Made by a program: the position numbers and the translations under genes. DNA of 29,733 nucleotides, from contig ATSW01004575.1 of NCBI GenBank assembly GCA_000444245.1, positions 1 to 29,733 of the forward strand, given 5' to 3'. This document shows, piece after piece, positions 27,501 through 29,733 of the stretch. A model generated the notes under the pieces. That model was given only the letters and a program-made list of their open reading frames with translations. It was not told the origin of the DNA and ran no database searches. Source of the DNA: Botryllus schlosseri. Lineage: Eukaryota > Chordata > Ascidiacea > Stolidobranchia > Styelidae. Within the stretch, counting starts at the first letter, position 1. The number at the start of each line of letters is the position of its first letter.

Positions 27501-29197
27501 TCGTGTGAATATATTTTGTTCATAATCCTGCTACTGAAGATGCTCTTGGAGATAGAAAACTTTAATATGCCATCAAATATTACATCACTGATTATAAAAT
27601 AAGCCCGAATCTCTTTGGCTGGAACTCGTCAGGGGTAATCGCCAGAGATTAGTAGAGTATTGAAAGGAAAATTGTATATCAAAAATCGTATCACAAAAGA
27701 TGACGTCACCGGCATGAAATTTCGAATAATCGGGGCGAAGAGAGCGCTTAAAGGGGCACTGCACGCTAAAAATGATGTGGTCTCAAATTGAACGGCAAAA
27801 CGAAATAGAAATTTTGGCCGCAGCCGTTTTCTTCAGAGCGCCACCGTAATGGAGCTGCAATTTATTGAAATTTCGATAGCAACTTCACGCTCCAGCAGTC
27901 ACGCAGAGATCGAACTTTATATCGTTGTCAGCCGATGTTATGAAGGAAATATGTCGTACACGCCAAGGTGGTTTAGATACCGCGTTCAACGGAAGATGTT
28001 CAGTAAGGAGATTTATGTTAAAATCGGGCCTAGTGTATTCTATTTCTTTATGACATAGGGCGTGTACGATATATTTCTTTCGTAGCATCGGCTGACAACT
28101 ATAAAAAGTTTATTCGGAATCGAATCTAATTAATTGTGCTGCAGTTGGTTAGTTGCACATTTTTAGAGGTCATTAGTAGGGCAAGTTTTTGTTGCAGTCA
28201 AATCCGTGGAAAGTTGCACTTATTTTTCGTAAAAGTCGCGCTAAAAATTGCATTTATTTCTCACAAAAGTTGCACTAAAAACGGTACATTTATGGACAAG
28301 TTCCTTGAAATTATTAAGGTACGAAATACTCCAATCGATCCGTATCCAAGGCCCTGTAGCAAAACTCAATGTTGGCGACTTCAACAAAATCAATAGCCTG
28401 AAAAAGTTGACCCAGAGGAAATATAAATTTTGCCGGCCGAGCCTGAATGCACGTCAAACCAGAAATGACCTCAAATTGAAACGACAGTGAAATAATCAAG
28501 TGATCTATTTACATATAGTCAATGTTCTCTCTAATTTTTGACGAGTCTGCGCACACTCATCAACTCACTGCGCAGACCCTTGGACAACAGTGCGTGACGA
28601 CTAAAAAAAAAGATCATCGCTTTGGATTTTTTGTGCGCAGTGACCGTGTCAGCACTGCGCACATGCGCAGCTTAGAGAGAACATTGCATATAGTACCAAA
28701 TATTTTCAGTAAAAAGTCAGTTGCATGAAAAATCGTCAACGCTGGAAAGAGTTGCTTGGAAAAATGAAGAAAAGTTGCAAAATAAGATTCCTCCAAACAG
28801 CTTAAAACACTGTACTACATATCTTCCGAGTATTTAGGAAGCTGCCGGAAGCTGTAAAAAAAGTTGCCAAAAGTTCCAAAAACTTGCCCTAGTCATTAGT
28901 TCTAGTTGCGTATTTTGAAACTCAAGTAGTTTGTGCAAGTCGGGTAGTAGCACATGGCACTTTGACCTCTGGTAATAAAACGACATGCTAATTTGCATAG
29001 CATCCATCGAAAAGTATAACTTACCTTTGATGGTAAGATTCGCTGTGAATCTTTCTTTACCGACCTCCAGAGTATAGGCTCCAGCATCGTCAGGTCGCAC
29101 GTTGCGAATGATCAGCTGATAGACATTTCCAATCCGTCTTAATTCGTGTCGCCTGTCGATTCCCGGCACTTCTACTAATTCTCCGTCTTTCAGCCAT
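15427..29197 (-). CDS. Sarcomeric Ig/FN3 protein, MyBP-C-like (14 exons, partial)
   Basis: Fourteen - strand exons chain without a phase conflict from 29197 down to 15427 (2,054 coding bases). In order: Ig1 (second half), Ig2, Ig3, Ig4, Ig5, FN3, Ig6, FN3 (first half). All are I-set Ig and type III fibronectin folds of the intracellular muscle kind, several lacking the disulfide cysteines. Four Ig before the Ig-FN3-Ig-FN3 tail resembles the C2-C9 part of vertebrate myosin-binding protein C, a thick-filament protein that tunes cross-bridges; one FN3 is missing relative to it. Twitchin, titin A-band, obscurin or projectin relatives are alternatives. Both gene ends lie outside what I can see: the Ig1 first half is beyond 29733, and the FN3 second half should lie below 15427 but is not found there. 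Confidence 0.82.
15764..15908 (-). CDS. MyBP-C-like exon: second half of Ig6
   Basis: Reads HHRAKKESTAKSVTLKILKC, then NRSDNGNYEARIFNNVGGVL, then VKAKIVVN. The SDNGNYEARIFNNVGG stretch is the D-x-G-x-Y core of an I-set Ig, with A at the usual Cys position. Phase 0 in, phase 1 out (G|AC) into the FN3. Confidence 0.9.
15961..16040 (+). repeat. Copy B of the ~80 bp dispersed repeat
   Basis: TAGAAACATATCACAAATTA...TCTCTAATTAGACCAGTAAA. It lies in the intron inside Ig6, about 25 bases from the donor at 16065. It matches the copy at 21980-22040 along its length. Confidence 0.55.
16065..16199 (-). CDS. MyBP-C-like exon: first half of Ig6
   Basis: Acceptor TTACATTCCAG, donor GTTAAG|GTACGA. Reads LLDELEKTPIVVNAGETATI, TVPVDGNPTPSASWWQNGEE, ILPVK. 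GNPTPSASWWQNGEEI is the C-strand Trp region of an I-set Ig. There is no cysteine at the B strand. Phase 0 at both ends. Confidence 0.9.
16340..16882. repeat. TGACGTCA hairpin MITE, decayed copy
   Basis: Left arm at 16340-16465 (ATATATTCATATTGAAATCA, ATCGTCAGCAAATAGTAGAG) and right arm at 16740-16882 (GCTGACGATTACCCCTGATG, TTTATTTCAATATAAATATA, ending GTTCTGTATCTCCAACAG). The middle does not match other copies. It sits within the intron between FN3-1 and Ig6. Confidence 0.6.
16986..17182 (-). CDS. MyBP-C-like exon: second half of FN3 domain 1
   Basis: Acceptor TTTCCGTTACAG, donor CAAAAG|GTGGGT. Reads EGSNTWTKVALVPASETTFK, ATGLATGKKHKFRVRSQNEE, GQSEPLESDFVTPLEPDQPP, KIDQK. The KFRVRSQNEEGQSEP motif is the classic F-strand and FG loop of an FN3. 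The proline-rich PLEPDQPP links it to Ig6. Confidence 0.92.
17183..17563 (-). other. Intron within FN3 domain 1
   Basis: AT-rich. It includes a fragment of the TGACGTCA hairpin family at 17440-17500 (AGAGCTTCTTGTGGGTACTT, AATAGTATATTCACATTGAA), the outer end of one arm only. Confidence 0.5.
17564..17690 (-). CDS. MyBP-C-like exon: first half of FN3 domain 1
   Basis: Acceptor CATTTCGCAG, donor AACAAG|GTGATT. Reads DKPNPPSGEIKFSDIGKESV, SMSWEAPVNNEAELEKYVIE, KQ. The DKPNPP linker and SWEAP are what follows an Ig in A-band titin and MyBP-C (compare VDKPSPP between C8 and C9). Enters in phase 1, leaves in phase 1. Confidence 0.92.
18041..18659. mobile_element. Near-perfect palindromic hAT-type MITE, 619 bp
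   Basis: Two ~285 bp arms are almost exact inverted copies around a ~50 bp loop near 18325-18380. Ends are TAGGGCTGTTCAAAAATAAC and its complement. The flanks are identical: ATGTATAG at 18033-18040 and at 18660-18667, an 8 bp target duplication. The same ~95-codon open frame appears on both strands because of the symmetry and is not a gene. Near-identity of the arms implies a very young copy or arm-to-arm correction. It lies in the intron between Ig5 and FN3-1. Confidence 0.9.
18693..19505. mobile_element. hAT-like non-autonomous element, 813 bp
   Basis: Left end CATTGGTTCTCAACCTTTTT followed by GTCTTCGCGAACCCC; right end GCTTCGCGGACCCCTGTTTG then AGAACCACTG. Flanks ACCTATAG (18685-18692) and ACCTATAT (19506-19513) match in 7 of 8 bases. 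Starts only 33 bases after the palindromic MITE and ends 43 bases from the end of the Ig5 exon. No transposase coding is seen. Confidence 0.82.
19548..19729 (-). CDS. MyBP-C-like exon: second half of Ig5
   Basis: Acceptor TGTGTCTCTGACAG, donor TGTAG|GTATGC. Reads SVSWTNGRVTLEERGRYHMT, HTAKEAIVEVEHCKIADSGT, YELTVQNENGDIKVDIPVKI V. The KIADSGTYELTVQNENGD segment is an I-set D-x-G-x-Y core and resembles MyBP-C C8 (SGTYQVTVRIENMED). Confidence 0.92.
19730..20260 (-). other. Intron within Ig5
   Basis: AT-rich. Small open frames only; no repeat recognised. Confidence 0.45.
20261..20375 (-). CDS. MyBP-C-like exon: first half of Ig5
   Basis: Acceptor CGCGTTACAG, donor ACGAG|GTGTGT. Reads PPTVDKAFLDKVRKNPLKFK, AGTKARIVIPIIAKEPTS. 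AGTKARIVIPIIAKEPTSVSW is the A'-C region of an I-set Ig without the B-strand Cys, like MyBP-C C5 (VVAGNKLRLDVPISGDPAP). Confidence 0.88.
20376..21740 (-). other. Intron between Ig4 and Ig5 (1.4 kb)
   Basis: AT-rich with T and A runs. A CAGTGGTCCACGTG at about 20481 hints at the end of a hAT-type repeat, but I find no partner end. A TAGGCCTA motif lies near 21083. No coding exon is required by phase and none is seen. Confidence 0.45.
21741..21879 (-). CDS. MyBP-C-like exon: second half of Ig4
   Basis: Acceptor CTTGCCGCAG, donor CACCA|GTGAGT. Reads MDKNKFEITQRRGKHVLIVK, NISYEDEGHYSFQVRGVKLG, ASLTCT. NISYEDEGHYSFQV is the I-set core. The end (GASLTCTN across the splice) is short of the usual beta-strand, so the donor could be a few bases off. 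Confidence 0.85.
21980..22040 (+). repeat. Copy C of the ~80 bp dispersed repeat
   Basis: GAGACATTTCACAAATTAGA...CTCTCTAATTAGACAACGTA. Lies in the intron inside Ig4, about 35 bases from its donor, the same relative place as copy B in the Ig6 intron. Confidence 0.55.
22075..22208 (-). CDS. MyBP-C-like exon: first half of Ig4
   Basis: Acceptor AAAACTTACAG, donor ATCAAG|GTCGGC. Reads EKPIKVLKKMDDVKCRTGGS, AEFSCEIDDTDQKNVKWFKD, DKEIK. GGSAEFSCEIDD...VKWFKDDKEI is a textbook I-set B-C segment with its Cys and Trp. Phase 1 in, phase 0 out. Confidence 0.93.
22209..22965 (-). other. Intron between Ig3 and Ig4, right-hand part
   Basis: AT-rich. An open frame of ~100 codons running from the Ig4 exon into this intron is not supported by composition beyond 22208. 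Nothing else recognised up to the MITE at 22966. Confidence 0.4.
22966..23350. mobile_element. Decayed hAT-type MITE (GGGGTGGCCAA ends)
   Basis: Left TAGGGGTGGCCAACCC and right TTGGCCCACCCGAA form imperfect inverted ends of the widespread CAGGGGTGGCCAA type. Internal GTGCGGCCGTCGACATG and ATGCGGCCCATA also pair loosely. I see no matching target duplication. Confidence 0.5.
23351..23897 (-). other. Intron between Ig3 and Ig4, left-hand part
   Basis: Moderately CpG-containing but with no open frame of note. No recognised feature. Confidence 0.4.
23898..24025 (-). CDS. MyBP-C-like exon: second half of Ig3
   Basis: Acceptor TTGAATTTAG, donor TAATG|GTGAGT. Reads YRVTHTSEKHSLFIEKVGLA, DNAAKVSVKFGDSMSYATLN VN. 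The F strand reads ADNAAKVSVKFGD: the usual Tyr-x-Cys is replaced by Lys-Val-Ser, as in some MyBP-C and titin Ig domains. Confidence 0.9.
24070..24540. repeat. TGACGTCA hairpin MITE, rearranged copy
   Basis: A left arm (24070-24230, with TACAGAACTTCAGTATTC and GTCAGCAACTAGTAGAGA), then a right arm (24230-24365), then a second right arm (24365-24540, with TGACGATTACCCCTCACGAG). So this is one copy with a duplicated arm, or two copies fused. It lies in the intron inside Ig3. Confidence 0.6.
24541..24965 (-). other. Intron inside Ig3, middle
   Basis: More GC-rich than its surroundings (24600-24950), with several GT and CG steps but no open exon. The Ig3 halves already join in phase, so an exon is not expected. 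Possibly another repeat; family not recognised. Confidence 0.35.
24966..25320. repeat. Possible hAT-type repeat end
   Basis: Begins ACCCCTGGTTATCAACCTTT then CAGCTTGTGGACCGGTC, like the left ends of the GTGGTTCTCAACC elements. No clear right end. The ~75-codon open frames on both strands here have no recognisable domain. Confidence 0.35.
25340..25710. repeat. Older relative of the palindromic TAGGGCTGTTC MITE
   Basis: The right end TTTCCGAACACCTCTA and inner blocks (AATTTGGTGTGCGACGTTAT, GGAATTGAGACAAATTTGG) match one arm of 18041-18659, and 25350-25430 matches the inner arm and loop (AGCAAAGTTATTTGAATTTT). Strongly diverged, so it is an older copy. Confidence 0.55.
25801..25942 (-). CDS. 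MyBP-C-like exon: first half of Ig3
   Basis: Acceptor TTGTTCCGCAG, donor GGAAG|GTATCT. Reads EAPIRFRNRLVDTEVKENGT, AFFECSVSNREAEAEWFING, KKITSSGR. GTAFFECSVS...AEWFINGKKI gives the I-set Cys and Trp. Only a short (58 bp) intron separates it from the previous exon at 26006. Confidence 0.93.
26006..26097 (-). CDS. MyBP-C-like exon: second half of Ig2
   Basis: Acceptor TTTCTCTTCAG, donor AACAG|GTGATT. Reads KLIIMELKKEDSAKYTARLD, KLETSAELSVT. KKEDSAKYTARL is the I-set D-x-A-x-Y core with Ala in place of Gly. The 92 bp length is short but phase fits both neighbours. Confidence 0.9.
26098..26335 (-). other. Intron within Ig2, left part
   Basis: AT-rich, no feature before the MITE at 26336. Confidence 0.4.
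26336..26862. mobile_element. TGACGTCA hairpin MITE, fullest copy
   Basis: Left arm from GAGCTTCTTGGAGGTACGGA through GGCTGACACTCGTCAGGGGT and GTCAGCAACTAGTAGAGAAC to ATAACGTCACCAGCATC; right arm from CATGCTGGTGACGTCATATT through GTTGCTGACGATTACCCCTG to TATTCTATTCAATTTT. Arms of about 180-200 bases are inverted copies. In the centre a second hairpin (CTCCAAGGCACACAAATGA with TCATTTGGGTGCCTTGGAG, 26619-26696) looks like a nested insertion. No coding content; no target duplication that I can fix. Other copies are at 7500, 16340, 17440, 24070 and 27530. Confidence 0.7.
26938..27221. mobile_element. Decayed hAT-type MITE (GTTTGCCCACCCCTG end)
   Basis: The right end CTCAAAAGTTTGCCCACCCC TG is the classic end of CAGGGGTGGGCAAACTT-type elements. 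The left end (TCGGGCCAACCGGCTTTC) is a decayed counterpart. Internal GTGCGGCCCGCAAATGG is also typical of that group. No clear target duplication. Confidence 0.55.
27284..27470 (-). CDS. MyBP-C-like exon: first part of Ig2
   Basis: Acceptor CACTTTACCCAG, donor CACAA|GTATTG. Reads ERPLGFDSELVSQTCQVKGR, CVFQCTVTRRNMKVVWLRNG, QEIKSRGLDKERFQAVSEGR VHK. GRCVFQCTV...VVWLRNGQEI gives I-set Cys and Trp, and KERFQAVSEGRVHKL is the D-E strand. Phase 1 in, phase 2 out. Confidence 0.93.
27530..27730 (+). repeat. TGACGTCA hairpin MITE, left arm only
   Basis: Matches the left arm of 26336-26862 from GCTCTTGGAGATAGAAAACT through CTCGTCAGGGGTAATCGCCA to GATGACGTCACCGGCATGAA. It stops at the unit's centre, where another repeat begins. 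Confidence 0.6.
27748..28110. repeat. Hairpin repeat with possible TTAA end
   Basis: Starts TTAAAGGGGCACTGCACGC, like TTAA-targeting (piggyBac/Kolobok-type) MITEs. Arms at 27909-27964 and 28059-28110 pair: TTGTCAGCCGATG with CATCGGCTGACAA and GTCGTACACGCC with GGCGTGTACGA. The expected mirror end (GTGCAGTGCCCC) is absent, so the copy is truncated or the end call is wrong. Confidence 0.45.
28140..28330 (+). repeat. Imperfect tandem AAAGTTGCAC repeat
   Basis: Three loose ~35 bp units built on AAGTTGCACTTATTTTTC and AAAAGTTGCACTAAAAACG. Related GTTGC-rich pieces occur at 28728-28890. Low-complexity expansion in an intron. Confidence 0.4.
28520..28686. mobile_element. hAT MITE with perfect 8 bp target duplication
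   Basis: A 167 bp element, CAATGTTCTCTCTAA to TTAGAGAGAACATTG, flanked on both sides by CATATAGT (28512-28519 and 28687-28694). Inner arms (TGCGCACACTC, GTCTGCGCAC and GCGCAGTG) are GC-rich and partly palindromic. The same family is nested at 14920-15103. No coding. Confidence 0.9.
29025..29197 (-). CDS. MyBP-C-like exon: second half of Ig1
   Basis: Donor AAAG|GTAAGT is strong. The acceptor (GCAAAAAG at 29198, with a T run ~15 bases further up) is weaker, so the 5' edge may shift. Reads WLKDGELVEVPGIDRRHELR, RIGNVYQLIIRNVRPDDAGA, YTLEVGKERFTANLTIK. WLKDGELVE and RPDDAGAYTLEVG are I-set hallmarks. It is the most upstream exon of this gene in the window. Confidence 0.9.
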
Positions 29198-29309
29198 CTT
29201 TTTGCGTTTGTAAAAAAACAGTTACATGAAATCTAAATCATTGAGGATCTTATATATTTTCTTATCCAAAACAACATGATCATCACTGGTCGGCGCTCCC
29301 CATGAACAT

Positions 29310-29500
29310 GCTAAAATTGGTTTAGGGCAGGGTTGTAACTAAGTCACAAGGTTTTAAGTCACAAGTCAATTTTACTTTTATAGTTTTGACTTGAGTCGAG
29401 TCATTTTCAATTCACCACCAAGTCAAGTCCGAGTCCAATTCAGGAAGTATCGGGTCGAGTCCAGATCATAGTGTATACTGGGTACCTCGAAATCAATGTT
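29310..29500. repeat. GACTCGAGTC / AAGTCACAAG repeat
   Basis: Degenerate AAGTCACAAG, GACTTGAGTCGAGTC and GTCAAGTCCGAGTCC motifs, the same flavour as 1-31. Probably the body of an older DNA-transposon relic with internal satellite-like sequence. Confidence 0.45.
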
Positions 29501-29504
29501 ACGA

Positions 29505-29600
29505 TACCTCAACCTAATTCTAACCCCCAATCCTCATTTTACTATACCTCTACCCTAACCTAACCAATAATCCTGAACTTACTCCCAACCCTAACCCTAA
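29505..29600 (+). repeat. Degenerate telomere-like CCTAACCC tract
   Basis: About 95 bases made of CCTAACC, CTAACCCC, CCCTAACCTAACC and CCAACCCTAACCCTAA with interruptions (ACTATACC, AATCCTCA). It resembles (TTAGGG)n read on the other strand, but is impure and internal. Confidence 0.55.
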
Positions 29601-29620
29601 AGTCTCAAGTAAATATACAT

Positions 29621-29733
29621 TAGGGCTCATCAAAAATGACTTTTCTTCTCAAATCGTACTGGCTACTTGATAAAATTGTTAGGTTACCTAATTCAAGCCT
29701 ACACACCAAATTTGGTTCAATTCCAACCAGTAG
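29621..29733 (+). repeat. Arm of the TAGGGCTGTTC palindromic MITE, cut by window end
   Basis: TAGGGCTCATCAAAAATGAC, GGCTACTTGATAAAATTGTT and CACACCAAATTTGG follow the outer arm of 18041-18659 in order, with roughly one change in five. An older copy, running out of the window. Confidence 0.65.

Noticed and set aside
1-29733. Retrovirus or LTR elements, CRISPR arrays, tRNA or rRNA genes
   Set aside because: I looked for paired direct long repeats, gag/pol motifs, regularly spaced repeats and cloverleaf boxes and saw none.

Overview
This is animal nuclear DNA: spliced genes with GT-AG introns, AT-rich introns full of small DNA transposons, and coding exons that are clearly richer in CpG. The genes are chordate/deuterostome in flavour (a multi-BIR inhibitor-of-apoptosis gene next to a MyBP-C-like sarcomere gene). 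Short TAGGCCTA palindromes and CCTAACCC-type tracts are scattered through it. A marine invertebrate deuterostome is my best guess (a tunicate is possible), but the sequence does not fix the species.

Layout. 1-538: the last coding exon and poly(A) signal of an unrecognised + strand gene. 760-4795: a complete-looking DNA transposon with ~510 bp inverted repeats and an open 859-codon transposase on the - strand, most like the Sola type. 5226-13597 (or a stop at 13644-13646): at least eight + strand exons of an IAP gene that I rebuilt from splice sites and reading phase; together they give three BIR domains and a linker. Its introns hold a decayed LINE tail, a 502 bp hAT-like element and a minisatellite. 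13710-15426: a gene-poor gap filled by a ~1.1 kb hAT-like element with a smaller hAT MITE inside it and many undetermined bases. 15427-29197: fourteen - strand exons of a sarcomeric Ig/FN3 protein, whose phases join without a break into Ig-Ig-Ig-Ig-Ig-FN3-Ig-FN3(first half), about 684 codons. The closest architecture I know is the middle of myosin-binding protein C, with one FN3 fewer between the fifth and sixth Ig. Its introns carry many hAT MITEs, a near-perfect 619 bp palindrome with an 8 bp target duplication, and several copies of a hairpin family centred on TGACGTCA.

The IAP gene and the Ig/FN3 gene point at each other. Neither has an unambiguous 3' end between them, so the repeat-filled gap at 13.7-15.4 kb deserves an assembly check. 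I found no RNA genes, CRISPR arrays or retrovirus-like elements. No wholly new system is evident. The most interesting items are the intact transposon, the unusual first BIR, the possible RING-less IAP end, the coupled alternative donors in the IAP gene, and the density and structure of the MITEs.
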